A stretch of DNA of 64,000 nt, from NCBI GenBank assembly GCA_020072965.1, contig JAIQFY010000012.1, positions 1 through 64,000 of the forward strand, given 5' to 3'. Of this stretch, positions 1 to 8,542 are shown one piece after another. Under the pieces are notes generated by a model. The model saw only the letters and a list, made by a program, of their open reading frames with translations. It was not told the origin of the DNA and did not search any database. The position numbers and the translations under genes are program-made. This stretch comes from Terriglobia bacterium. Lineage in GTDB: Bacteria; Acidobacteriota; Terriglobia; JAIQFV01. Position 1 is the stretch's first letter; each line of letters opens with the position of its first letter.

Positions 1-2
1 GT

Positions 3-374
3 CACAGTTTCAGACACGCCTATCTTACTACGGGGTTCCGAACCTATAAGTCGCCATCGCTCGAGGTGGGCGGGCCCGCCGATCATATCCATGCCTTGTG
101 TTCGCTTTCGAAGACCCTCTCGGTCGCCGAACTGATCGAGGACGTTAAGAAGGCCTCTTCGAAATGGATCAAGACGAAAGGCGGCCTCTATACCAAGTTT
201 CATTGGCAAAGCGGGGACGGGGCGTTTTCGGTGAGCCCCTCGCAGGTGGCGGTGGTCCGACGCTATATTCGAAACCAGGAGCAACATCATCGGCGGATCA
301 CGTTTCAGGAAAAGTTTCGACGAATCCTTAAGAAGCACGGGGTCAACTACGATGAACGGTATTTGTGGGACTGA
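3..374 (+). CDS. IS200/RAYT-type Y1 transposase, 5' end cut by window
   Basis: The frame is open from the first bases of the window, so the N-terminus lies outside it; the ~123 residues visible are the C-terminal part of a single-strand DNA transposase (Y1, HUH superfamily). The HUH pair is seen in GGPADHIHAL, and the catalytic tyrosine is most likely the Tyr of RRYIRNQEQHHRR, followed by the Gln/His residues usual in this family. The ending ERYLWD is typical of the widespread ~150-residue IS200-like/REP-associated group. These enzymes cut and join hairpin-bearing single-stranded DNA. Hairpins lie just downstream (436-523), as expected for the right end of such an element or for REP-like substrates. 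Whether it is a mobile IS or a domesticated RAYT cannot be told here. Family call is firm; activity is unknown. Confidence 0.85.
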   Translation, partial: HSFRHAYLTTGFRTYKSPSLEVGGPADHIHALCSLSKTLSVAELIEDVKKASSKWIKTKGGLYTKFHWQSGDGAFSVSPSQVAVVRRYIRNQEQHHRRITFQEKFRRILKKHGVNYDERYLWD

Positions 375-435
375 GGTGTTTTCGGCAATCACGTCCCTGG
401 TCCTCGAATGGTCCTCCCTCACGGGCAAATTTAGA

Positions 436-523
436 GAACCCGCCGAGGCGGGTTCGGGTGGCCGATGGGAGGGGTCGCCCCAGGGCGTTGCCCTGGGCTT
501 TTGAAGATTGCCCTTTCAGGGCA
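436..523. repeat. Three hairpins downstream of the transposase (IS right end or REP-like)
   Basis: Three short perfect inverted repeats follow the transposase: 436-444 with 447-455 (9 bp), 479-486 with 490-497 (8 bp, loop GTT) and 509-514 with 518-523 (6 bp, loop TTC). Closely spaced small-loop hairpins are what Y1 transposases recognise, either at IS ends or in REP elements. The assignment is inference from position. Confidence 0.55.
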
Positions 524-596
524 TGGGCGCGGAACCAGTCACCCTGGGTGTTGGGAATTTAATATATGCTGGCTCGGCGTTCTTAGAGCTTGCTCC

Positions 597-627
597 GCGA
601 ACCCGCCGCCCAGAGGGTTCGCTTTTT
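597..627 (+). terminator. Intrinsic terminator
   Basis: An 8-bp perfect stem (597-604 with 615-622) with a 10-nt loop is followed directly by five T (623-627). It is the first convincing terminator downstream of the transposase. Confidence 0.6.
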
Positions 628-1285
628 ACGCACACCCCTTCCGGAAGCACCTTCTATTTAAGCCTCACAGTTTTGAGTCACCACATCGTCTTGATTCTTA
701 ACTGGTTCGTCAGGCAGCCTGTATGGGAGGCCAGAATTGCCGCCGTGCAGACTGTTCTTCTTGCTTTAACCCGAATTCCGATTGCAAACAGGAGCAAATT
801 TGTCTAAAATTCAGGTGGATGTCTCGGGAGAGACGTGTTGTATGGACACATCGATTTAACCGAGATTGAGGATTAGCGCATCCCGGAAAGGCTTAATACA
901 GGAACTTGTTCGAGGCAGTTCGAGAAGGTCTCATTGGTCGGCTGGTTTCTTCATTGGAGCGGAGCGGGCTTTAGTTAATTGGCTGAAGAATTTACTTCCT
1001 GGTGGTGAGTGGCCAGGGCATGCTCTAATTCACAAATTCGCTGATAACCCATTTAAGGTCCAAATTGCTTTTCATTTAGTTTAAGGGTTATCGCAATAGA
1101 ACATCTTGATCCCCTCCTTCAGCAGACCATCGGCTTTGTCAGTCGGACATTTCATTCCATTACTTTAAGCCTACAAAACCGGGAAGACTCCTGAGTCGTT
1201 CGAGAGAGCCGGGTTGAACATTCAGGAGTTGGTGCGCCAAGGCGGCGAATGTGTCGAGAGACATGATTCGGTGGGAGGCAGGGAT
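628..1285. other. Gene-poor gap before the acyl-CoA synthetase
   Basis: No open frame here has a recognisable product, a good ribosome binding site or similarity to a known family; the short frames end abruptly. The stretch is more AT-rich than its neighbours. The final ~100 bases presumably hold the promoter of the gene starting at 1286, but no clear -35/-10 pair was seen. Confidence 0.4.
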
Positions 1286-3559
1286 ATGACCGTTAATTTG
1301 AACAAAATTTCACAAACACTTCGGGGCGCCCGGGACCGTGGCGAGCTCGCTCTCCTTGAAACCGAAGGCATGGCGGTGCTGGAAGCCATGGGCATTGCGG
1401 TCCCATTCCATCTATTTGTGAAAGACACCCTCGATGTGACGAAAGCCGATCTCTCCCTCTTTTCCGGAGACAAGATTGTTATCAAAGTGGTGTCTCCGCT
1501 TATCTTCCACAAAAGCGATGTAGGAGGAATAGCTGTCGTTCCCAATCAACTGGATGCCATTGTCCTCACGGTGGGATCGATGGAGAGGAAGTTCAGGGGG
1601 GAGGCGCTCGTGGGATTCACCCTGAACCAATATGTCCCCTACGACTCCTCCCTGGGTAACGAGCTCTTGTTGGGAGCTCGGTGGACGGACGATTATGGTC
1701 CTGTCGTCTCCTTCGGACCGGGCGGGATATACGCGGAATTTCTTGCAAGTCATTTCAAAACGGGAGCAGATGTCTCGATTCATTCGCCGGGGATAACGGG
1801 GCTGGATGGTCTTGCCCTGGTTCTACAGCAACCGGCTGTGACGCAATTGATCACTGGAGGTCTGAGGAACCAGCGGCCGCGTGTCAGCTTAGAGCAGCTT
1901 ACTGATGTGGTTCGAAAATTTGGCGAACTGTCGACGACCTTTATGCCCGAATTAATTTCCGAGTGTGAAATCAACCCTCTCGTCATCACACCCGGGGGCT
2001 TGACGGCACTGGATATCCTGATCAAGTTGGGGAGGGTTCCGAAACAGAAGGCGGTTGACCGTCCCATCCACAAAATCAAAAACCTGTTGCAGCCCCAATC
2101 CGCGGCGATCATTGGTGTTTCTGAGAGTCTCAACCCCGGCCATATCATCCTCAACAATCTGATTCGGGAAGGTTTTGCCAAAGAGCAAATTGCCGTAATC
2201 AAGCCCGGTGTTCAAACCATCGAAGGATGCCGGTGTTATCCAGACGTCGCCTCGATGTCTCATAACGTGGATGTGTTCATCGTGAGCGTCGATGCGTCGC
2301 GAGCGCCTGCGGTGATCACCGAGATCATCAAAGGAGAAAAGGCGGAAAGCATCATCCTGATTCCGGGCGGGCTGGAAGAAAAGCATGGAACCGAGGCGAT
2401 TGTTTCGTGCATGCATGAAGCCCTGAACGAAGCGCGGCGAAGTGAGTGGGGAGGACCGGTTATCAACGGGGGAAACTGCCTGGGCATTACCTCGCATCCG
2501 GGGCGTTACGACACGATGTTCATACCGGAATATAAGCTCCCCTTGCGGAAAGGAGCGATCTCACCCGTAGCGATCCTTTCGCAGAGCGGCGCTTTTGCAG
2601 TGGCCGAAGCCAGCAAGCTGATGGACATCAATCCCAAGTATTCCATCACGGTCGGCAATCAGATGGACTTGACGCTGGGCGATTACCTGACTTACCTCAA
2701 GGACGATACAGAAATTGAAATCTTTGCCGTTTATGTTGAAGGCTTTCGACCTTTGGACGGGTTACGGTTCCTCCAAGCCGCCGCGGAAATCACAGCGAGC
2801 GGAAGGACCATCATCTTCTATCGGGCAGGGCGAACCGCCGCGGGTGCGCATGCCGCGGCAAGCCATACGGCCTCCATCGCCGGAGACTATGCCGTCACAC
2901 GCCAGTTGGCGGAGTGCGCGGGGGTGGTTGTTGCCGAGACGATTGCAGACTTCGAGGACCTGACTCGGTTATTCACCTACTTTAGGCACAAGGAAGTGAA
3001 AGGATGGCGGCTGGGAGCCCTCTCTAATGCGGGATTCGAGTGTGTGGCGATAGCCGACAACTTGGGAAATTTCCGACTGGCCTCATTCGAGGCCGCCACA
3101 GGGGTCCGGCTCCAAAGGATATTCAAGGAGGCACGGATCGAGCAGGTGGTCGATCTTCACAATCCCATTGACCTGACTCCGATGACGGGAGACCTCGCTT
3201 ACGAGCAGGCCATCCGGGCCCTCATGGAGGATGTCCACGTAGACGCCGGGATTATTGGCTGTGTGCCTCTGACCTCGGCCCTCAACACCTTGCCATCGGC
3301 CCCCGGGCATCGCGACGATTTGCTTCGCGAGGATTCGATTGTCATGCGAATGGCCCGGCTCAATGAGGAGCTTTTCAAACCCTGGCTCGTAGTGATTGAC
3401 AGCGGCCCTCTCTACGATCCCATGGCACGGCTGCTGGAAGAACATGGGATTCCAACGTTTCGAACTGCCGACCGGGCGCTGGGCTTGTTTAACGTATTTT
3501 GCCGGGAAAGAATGAGGACCGCGACCAGGCTTCATGCGCCGGTCGCGCTGGTCCAATAG
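1286..3559 (+). CDS. ADP-forming acetate/acyl-CoA synthetase (fused alpha-beta)
   Basis: Predicted 757-residue acyl-CoA synthetase of the NDP-forming superfamily, converting acyl-CoA + ADP + Pi to acid + CoA + ATP or the reverse. The ATP-grasp (beta-type) part comes first (about residues 20-240), with the typical KVVSPLIFHKSDVGGI stretch. A CoA-binding Rossmann part follows (about 260-390, AAIIGVSES), then the succinyl-CoA-ligase-like part. The His of AASHTASIAG matches the phosphorylated histidine of the alpha subunit. The start was set at the ATG at 1286 because GGGAGG sits seven bases upstream; a TTG at 1214 would add 24 residues without a site. In many anaerobes and facultative organisms such enzymes give substrate-level ATP from acetate or branched acids; the substrate here cannot be told. 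Gene stands alone. Confidence 0.88.
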   Translation: MTVNLNKISQTLRGARDRGELALLETEGMAVLEAMGIAVPFHLFVKDTLDVTKADLSLFSGDKIVIKVVSPLIFHKSDVGGIAVVPNQLDAIVLTVGSMERKFRGEALVGFTLNQYVPYDSSLGNELLLGARWTDDYGPVVSFGPGGIYAEFLASHFKTGADVSIHSPGITGLDGLALVLQQPAVTQLITGGLRNQRPRVSLEQLTDVVRKFGELSTTFMPELISECEINPLVITPGGLTALDILIKLGRVPKQKAVDRPIHKIKNLLQPQSAAIIGVSESLNPGHIILNNLIREGFAKEQIAVIKPGVQTIEGCRCYPDVASMSHNVDVFIVSVDASRAPAVITEIIKGEKAESIILIPGGLEEKHGTEAIVSCMHEALNEARRSEWGGPVINGGNCLGITSHPGRYDTMFIPEYKLPLRKGAISPVAILSQSGAFAVAEASKLMDINPKYSITVGNQMDLTLGDYLTYLKDDTEIEIFAVYVEGFRPLDGLRFLQAAAEITASGRTIIFYRAGRTAAGAHAAASHTASIAGDYAVTRQLAECAGVVVAETIADFEDLTRLFTYFRHKEVKGWRLGALSNAGFECVAIADNLGNFRLASFEAATGVRLQRIFKEARIEQVVDLHNPIDLTPMTGDLAYEQAIRALMEDVHVDAGIIGCVPLTSALNTLPSAPGHRDDLLREDSIVMRMARLNEELFKPWLVVIDSGPLYDPMARLLEEHGIPTFRTADRALGLFNVFCRERMRTATRLHAPVALVQ

Positions 3560-3924
3560 CTCAATCCGTTTGCCCACATGCGTCGATTCATGGACTTTGA
3601 CCGCATGCGCTTCCAAGGATTCCGCGGGGTGAATATTGAAATTTGAGGTTTGAGAGCAACCCTTTGCGGTAGAATATGGGCCGCAAGCGTGAAGGTTGGT
3701 TTCCTCGATGCTTCAGGTTCCGCGGGGGAAGCTGCTAAGCACGCTCGGTAATGGGGAGGCGTTCCATCCCGGGGTAAATGTCCCCACGATTGTTCTGGCC
3801 CTCATACTGTTCCATGAGGAGTCGTTGACCCGATCTTTCCAACAAACCCGAAATACTTTTCCCATCGAAGGGGAGCCCCTCATGCGGGTTAATCATGGAG
3901 GCGCTCTATCAAGGAGGTTCGAGC
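3560..3924. other. Intergenic region upstream of the di-haem peroxidase
   Basis: No gene recognised. It should hold the peroxidase promoter. A possible -10 (TAGAAT near 3671) has no well-spaced -35, so no promoter is called. Confidence 0.3.
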
Positions 3925-5016
3925 ATGAAGAAAATCATCTTAATTGTGGTGGTTATTCTAATTTTCATTGCGTTCGCGGGCATATCAGGCAATAGTAGTG
4001 CGGGGCCGTTGCTCCTGGTCGCACAGCACAAATCCGCCAATTTTTCGAGCATCGAAATCAACCCCGAAGACCTGAAGCTGTTTCAACCCCTGCCTGAAGT
4101 GGCTGTCTCTGCGAAGAACCCTCTCAGCGAGGAGAAGATAACGCTGGGGCGAATGCTGTATTTTGACAAGCGTCTATCCCGGGGCAAGGATATCTCCTGC
4201 AACGACTGTCACCAACTGGATCAGTATGGAGTGGATAACGAGCCGCGTTCGAAGGGATTCAAAGGACAGTTAGGAGGCCGCAATTCCCCGACCGTGTACA
4301 ATGCCGCGGCGCACGTCGCCCAATTCTGGGATGGGCGCGCGCCTGACGTGGAGGAGCAAGCCAAAGGGCCGGTGTTGAATCCTGTGGAAATGGCGATGTC
4401 CGATGACAAGGCGGTTGTGGCGGTTTTCAAATCTATTCCGGGGTATGTGGCCGCCTTCAAGAAAGCCTTTCCGGAAGACAAGGATCCTGTGACGTATGAC
4501 AACATGGGAAAGGCCATCGGCGCCTTTGAACGGAAGCTGATGACCTCTTCCCGTTGGGACGATTTCCTCATGGGGGACAAGGGTGCCCTGACCAATTTGG
4601 AAAAGATCGGTTTCAACAAGTTCATCGAATCCGGTTGCCAGAAGTGCCACTCGGGTTCTCTCGTAGGCGCGGGCATTTATGCCAAGCTGGGCTCTGTGAA
4701 GGAGTGGCCCGACAAATCCGATCCGGGACGCTATCAGGTGACCCGGAACAACTCGGATAAAATGCGGTTTAAAGTGCCCTCGCTGCGCAATGTCGAGAAG
4801 ACCCGCCCTTACTATCACGATGGCTCCGTCGCGACCCTGGACAAAGCGGTCAGCCTGATGGCGGAGTTTCAGTTGGGCAAATCACTGAGCAATGATGATG
4901 TCAGGTTCATCAGCGCCTGGCTCAAAACGCTGACCGGGAGAATTCCAGTCGATTACGTGAAACCTCCCGAGTTGCCGCCGGACGAAACCCGGAGTTCTCC
5001 CTCAGGGGCCAATTGA
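3925..5016 (+). CDS. Di-haem cytochrome c peroxidase (CcpA/MauG family)
   Basis: Predicted 363-residue exported di-haem protein. An N-terminal hydrophobic segment after MKK (about residues 4-20) serves as signal peptide or anchor. Two c-type haem sites are visible: CNDCH at about 92-96 and CQKCH at about 238-242, the spacing of bacterial cytochrome c peroxidases. The family reduces periplasmic hydrogen peroxide with electrons from cytochrome c or a cupredoxin; MauG-like relatives instead oxidise protein residues. The context does not discriminate, but no mau genes are nearby, so peroxidase is the simpler reading. Start chosen at ATG 3925, with AAGGAGG at 3911-3917 upstream; the frame also opens ten residues earlier without a site. 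A terminator follows at 5043. Confidence 0.9.
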   Translation: MKKIILIVVVILIFIAFAGISGNSSAGPLLLVAQHKSANFSSIEINPEDLKLFQPLPEVAVSAKNPLSEEKITLGRMLYFDKRLSRGKDISCNDCHQLDQYGVDNEPRSKGFKGQLGGRNSPTVYNAAAHVAQFWDGRAPDVEEQAKGPVLNPVEMAMSDDKAVVAVFKSIPGYVAAFKKAFPEDKDPVTYDNMGKAIGAFERKLMTSSRWDDFLMGDKGALTNLEKIGFNKFIESGCQKCHSGSLVGAGIYAKLGSVKEWPDKSDPGRYQVTRNNSDKMRFKVPSLRNVEKTRPYYHDGSVATLDKAVSLMAEFQLGKSLSNDDVRFISAWLKTLTGRIPVDYVKPPELPPDETRSSPSGAN

Positions 5017-5042
5017 TCCCGGGTTCATGAGGTGCATAGCAC

Positions 5043-5077
5043 AAAATCCGCTCCGGTCCAGGGGCGGATTTTTGTTT
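5043..5077 (+). terminator. Intrinsic terminator after the di-haem peroxidase
   Basis: A 9-bp perfect stem (5043-5051 with 5064-5072) with a 12-nt loop; the distal arm ends in TTTT and runs into TGTTT. It isolates the peroxidase from the methyl-transfer genes downstream. Confidence 0.75.
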
Positions 5078-5152
5078 AGACTCGCTAGCGTGGGTTGAAA
5101 TCGATGGACCGTGATCCGGGGACCCCTTGAGTCCTTTAAGGAGCGCGCTCAA

Positions 5153-5800
5153 ATGCAGCTTGAAGAAATATCCAGGAGTCTGGTTCGCGGCGACCCGGGC
5201 GCGGTAGAGAAGTTGACCCGGCAGGCTCTGGACGAAGGATTTCCGCCCCGGGTCATCCTGGAAGAAGGTCTGATTGCCGGGATGAGTGTTGTCGGGATGA
5301 AGTTCAGGAACAATGAAATGTATTTTCCCGAAGTCCTCGTCTCAGCCCGCGCCATGAAAGCCGGAATGGCACCTTTGGAGCCCATTCTCAAAGCATGTGG
5401 AATTGAACCCATGGGAAGGTGTGTTTTGGGAACGGTGAAAGGAGACATCCACGACATTGGCAAGAACCTGGTGGGCATCATGTTCAAAGGGACCGGGTTT
5501 GAAGTCATCGACCTCGGGGTGAATGTTACGCTTGACAAGTTCATTGCGGCGATACGCACACATCGACCGGACATCCTGGGGATGTCCGCGCTGTTGACCA
5601 CCACGATGGTCCAAATGAAGGTCAACATGGAAGGCTTTCGTTCAGCTGGCCTTCTGGACGGTATGAAGGTCATGGTGGGAGGCGCCCCGGTTACCCTGAA
5701 ATTTGCGGAGGAGATTGGGGCTCATGCCTATGGGAAAGATGCGGCCGAGGCGGCCGGGAAGGCTGCCGAGCTGATGAAAGATTTGAAGACTGCCTTCTAG
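5153..5800 (+). CDS. Methyltransferase corrinoid-binding protein (MtbC/MtaC-like)
   Basis: Predicted 215-residue cytosolic corrinoid protein. The N-terminal helical cap (about residues 1-85) is followed by a B12-binding Rossmann domain with the base-off signature DIHDIG (Asp98, His100, Gly103); the His is the lower axial cobalt ligand. Further conserved pieces are GMSALLTTTM and VMVGGAPV. Such proteins shuttle a methyl group between a substrate-specific methyltransferase and an acceptor methyltransferase; the same fold forms the B12 module of MetH. The start was placed at ATG 5153, with AGGAG about ten bases upstream, rather than at GTG 5111. The next two genes encode a UroD-type and a homocysteine methyltransferase on the same strand, which suggests one pathway. 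The methyl donor is unknown: no MtaB/MttB/MtvB-type enzyme is in the window. Confidence 0.9.
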   Translation: MQLEEISRSLVRGDPGAVEKLTRQALDEGFPPRVILEEGLIAGMSVVGMKFRNNEMYFPEVLVSARAMKAGMAPLEPILKACGIEPMGRCVLGTVKGDIHDIGKNLVGIMFKGTGFEVIDLGVNVTLDKFIAAIRTHRPDILGMSALLTTTMVQMKVNMEGFRSAGLLDGMKVMVGGAPVTLKFAEEIGAHAYGKDAAEAAGKAAELMKDLKTAF

Positions 5801-5883
5801 GAATGTGACGCCGGGTATGTCGGAGGGGAGCGCTGCAACAGGCCTTCGGACCGCGGCTCTCATCTGCACGCAGGAGAACAGAC

Positions 5884-7062
5884 TTGAACAGCAAGGAGCG
5901 AGTGGCAGCAGCGATGCGTCATGAATTGCCGGACCGGGTTCCGGTGATGTGCCAGCTGGCATTGGGCCACTATTTCCTCAACTGTGGTCTCCCGGAAATT
6001 GAGATCTGGCATTCCACTGAGGCATTCGGGGAAGCGTTGATCACCTTGCAGCGGCGGTATCATTTCGACGGTATCCTGGTCAATCTGCCCGGGCGCGACC
6101 CCCAATGGAGCTCTTACATTCGCCATGTGGAAGAGTGCAACGGGGAAAAGAAAATTCACTGGACCAACGGCTGGACCACGGTGTGCCCCCGCGACGACAA
6201 CCCCCATGTTTATCGCGAAGATGGGACCCGGTACTCCGCCCCGTTTGAGTCGATCGAACCTGAGAAACTCTTCTACATCGAACCGCACGCGATGAACGGA
6301 ATCGCCTATCCCGCCTATTGGGGATTTCCGGATGAACCCGCCCGGGAGGAGGATTTATTTCCACCCTGGCAGTTTGACACGATCGAATACATTCTGCAGC
6401 GTACGGGGGAAGACGTTTCGATCCATAGCGAAGTGTTTTCCCCGTTCACGCAGTTCCTGGAATTATTGGATTACACCCGCGGCCTGATGGCTCTCCTGGA
6501 TGATCCGGGCAAGGTCAAGGCTTGCCTTGAAGCGCTCACTCGGGGCACTATCGCGCTGGGCCGCGGACAAGCCGCAAGGGGGGTGGATGCTGTCTTGATA
6601 TCGTCCGCTTTTGCAGGCGCTGGCTTCATCTCCCCCGATCATTACCGCGAATTTGTTCTGCCCTATGAAAAGAAGGTGATTGAGGGAATTCGTTCAGAGA
6701 TCGACGTACCGGTCTACACCCACATCTGTGGACAAATTGGGGATCGACTGGAACTCATCCAGGCGACCGGCACCCTGGGCATCGACACGCTGGATCCACC
6801 CCCGCTGGGCAATGTCGAGTTGGCGGACGCGAAGGAGCGGATCGGCAGACAACTCTTTATCAAGGGGAATTTAGATCCGGTCAACGTGATGCTGAATGGC
6901 ACACCTCAAGAAGTCTTGGAGGAGGCGAAACGCTGCCTCGAGGTGGCAGCACCGGGGGGTGGTTATATTCTGAGTTCGGCGTGCTCCATCGCCCCGCATT
7001 CTCCGCCGGGCAATGTCCTGAAACTGCATGAAGCCGTGAAGCAGTTCGGAACGTACGATTGA
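5884..7062 (+). CDS. Uroporphyrinogen-decarboxylase-fold methyltransferase (MtaA/MtbA-like)
   Basis: A 392-residue TIM-barrel protein of the UroD superfamily, more like corrinoid:thiol methyltransferases than haem-pathway HemE. A zinc site of the MtaA/MtbA kind is visible: His280 and Cys282 in YTHICGQIGD, and Cys367 in SSACSIAPHSPP. True HemE lacks this His-x-Cys...Cys set. The protein would move methyl groups between the corrinoid protein encoded 83 bases upstream and a thiol or other acceptor. The start is TTG 5884, supported by AGGAG at 5872-5876; no ATG precedes the conserved NSKERV start of the family. Substrate cannot be deduced; some members act as methyl-donor-specific demethylases. 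Family confidence is high, direction of transfer unknown. Confidence 0.88.
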   Translation: MNSKERVAAAMRHELPDRVPVMCQLALGHYFLNCGLPEIEIWHSTEAFGEALITLQRRYHFDGILVNLPGRDPQWSSYIRHVEECNGEKKIHWTNGWTTVCPRDDNPHVYREDGTRYSAPFESIEPEKLFYIEPHAMNGIAYPAYWGFPDEPAREEDLFPPWQFDTIEYILQRTGEDVSIHSEVFSPFTQFLELLDYTRGLMALLDDPGKVKACLEALTRGTIALGRGQAARGVDAVLISSAFAGAGFISPDHYREFVLPYEKKVIEGIRSEIDVPVYTHICGQIGDRLELIQATGTLGIDTLDPPPLGNVELADAKERIGRQLFIKGNLDPVNVMLNGTPQEVLEEAKRCLEVAAPGGGYILSSACSIAPHSPPGNVLKLHEAVKQFGTYD

Positions 7063-7146
7063 GAGAGGCCCCTCGGGGATGCACCCGCTGGCTTGGCAGA
7101 ACATGTCGTTCACCTAACCCATCGAGACGGAACCCAAGACAGGTAC

Positions 7147-7264
7147 TATTAGGAATCCAGGAAACCAGTAGATCTGCCATCGATGCCAGGCCCGTTACGT
7201 CGCGACAATCGTGCTCCTATTAGATGGAGGGTTTTTAACTTCCTCTCTTCCTGGCTTCCTAATA
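7147..7264. repeat. Long-range imperfect inverted repeat upstream of the homocysteine methyltransferase
   Basis: The 17-base segment 7147-7163 is repeated in inverted form at 7248-7264 with a single mismatch, 84 bases apart, and the right arm runs into a T-rich tract at 7270-7276. It lies inside the 250-base gap between the UroD-type gene and the next gene. It may form a leader stem or be a mobile-element trace. No cobalamin or SAM riboswitch signature was found. Confidence 0.45.
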
Positions 7265-7312
7265 ATAGGTTTTTTTGCCATCGTCGACACAAATTCTGTT
7301 GAAAAGCCGCAC

Positions 7313-8239
7313 ATGAAACCCGACATCCTGGAATCGCTCCAAACTCATGTTCTCCTCTCGGACGGCTCCATCGGTACGGAGCTGCAAAGGATGGGACTCG
7401 AAGCGGGCGCCAATGCGGAGTTATGGAACGTAGACCACCCTGACAGCATCAAGTCCCTCCACCGGGCTTATCTCGAAGCGGGCGCCCGCCTTCTCACCAC
7501 CAACAGTTTTCGTGGAAATCGTCTGGCATTATCTCAATATGGCCTGGAGGAGCGGGCCGACGAACTCAATCGAGCGGCAGCGGCCCTTGCCCGGGAGGCG
7601 GCCGCGGGCGAGGCTTGGGTCATGGGGAGCATCGGGCCGTTCGGAGGTTTTCTCGAACCGCTCGGAGAAACTCGCGCGGAGGAGGTCTTCGATGTGTTCA
7701 AAAAGCAGGCGCGGAGCCTGCTCGCGGGGGGAGCGGATCTCATTATCATTGAAACCATGACCTCCGCAGAAGAAGTGGACCTGGCCATTCGCGCGGCGCG
7801 GGAAGCCGGGGCTGCGGTTATTTTCGCGATGATGACGTTTGCGAAGGCCCGGGACGGCTTTCGAACCCTGATGGGGGTCTCCCCGCAACAGGCGGCCGAG
7901 GCGATGGACCATGCGGGCGCGGATGTGATTGGCTGTAACTGTGGGACGGAACTCGAAATGGAAGACCATGAACACATTGTGCGTGCCTTGCGGAATTTCA
8001 CCTCGAAGCCAATCATCGTGCAGCCTAATGCGGGCCAGCCCGAGTTAGTGGGGACTGAAATTGTTTATCGCCGGACGCCCGAAAGCATGGCGCGCAAGGT
8101 AGCGAATCTTGTTCGATCCGGCGCCAGTATCGTGGGAGGGTGCTGCGGGACCACTCCGGAACATATTCGATTGTTCAATGAAGAATTGAAGAAGTTGGGG
8201 GCCGCTACAGGTCCTGCCGATATGCGATTAGATCTTTGA
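7313..8239 (+). CDS. Homocysteine S-methyltransferase domain protein (MetH N-domain/BHMT-like)
   Basis: Predicted 308-residue stand-alone homocysteine-binding TIM barrel. It starts with the family signature LLSDGSIGTEL and carries the three zinc-cysteine ligands Cys210 (GCNCG) and Cys277/Cys278 (GGCCGT). The fold activates homocysteine thiolate for methylation; donors in the family include methylcobalamin-protein, betaine and S-methylmethionine. Following a corrinoid protein and a UroD-type methyltransferase, methylcobalamin is the likeliest donor, which would give methionine. Met at 7313 is the best start: it directly precedes the conserved N-terminus, although the ribosome binding site is weak; an upstream extension to 7211 has no family match. 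Compared with MetH it lacks folate, B12 and reactivation domains, so partners are required. Confidence 0.9.
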   Translation: MKPDILESLQTHVLLSDGSIGTELQRMGLEAGANAELWNVDHPDSIKSLHRAYLEAGARLLTTNSFRGNRLALSQYGLEERADELNRAAAALAREAAAGEAWVMGSIGPFGGFLEPLGETRAEEVFDVFKKQARSLLAGGADLIIIETMTSAEEVDLAIRAAREAGAAVIFAMMTFAKARDGFRTLMGVSPQQAAEAMDHAGADVIGCNCGTELEMEDHEHIVRALRNFTSKPIIVQPNAGQPELVGTEIVYRRTPESMARKVANLVRSGASIVGGCCGTTPEHIRLFNEELKKLGAATGPADMRLDL

Positions 8240-8542
8240 CCTTGCCACGGAGCCTGCCGATCCTCTTTCCCCGTTTTGTTCCGCCTGCTCTTTTCTAATT
8301 CAGGGGGATGGTGGGGTGCAATTTTCGTGTTCATGCTGCTAAGGCAGTCCGCAGAGATGTGGAACGGGGGCATTACGTTGGGATGGCTGTGGGCGAGGGG
8401 TTTCAGGCCCATCGGAGTTTCCACACATGGGAACTTCCGGGGGAATGCAGACAGAAAGATGGATCTCCCCCAGATCTGGATTCAAGAAGCGGGGAGGGTT
8501 CCCCGCGCCCTCAGAGGGAAAACAGCTCGAGGTTGCTCATGT
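8240..8542. other. Convergent gap between homocysteine methyltransferase and hydrolase
   Basis: No gene. It contains a 10-bp palindrome at 8470-8479 and a GC hairpin (8489-8494 with 8501-8506, 6-nt loop) without a T tract. These may help end transcription from both sides. Confidence 0.4.

Noticed and set aside
866-1084. 72-codon frame in the left gap
   Set aside because: No ribosome binding site, no family, composition unlike neighbours' coding sequence.
5017-5152. Cobalamin riboswitch ahead of the corrinoid protein gene
   Set aside because: No B12-box (GCCACTG-like) sequence; the only structure is an intrinsic terminator of the previous gene.
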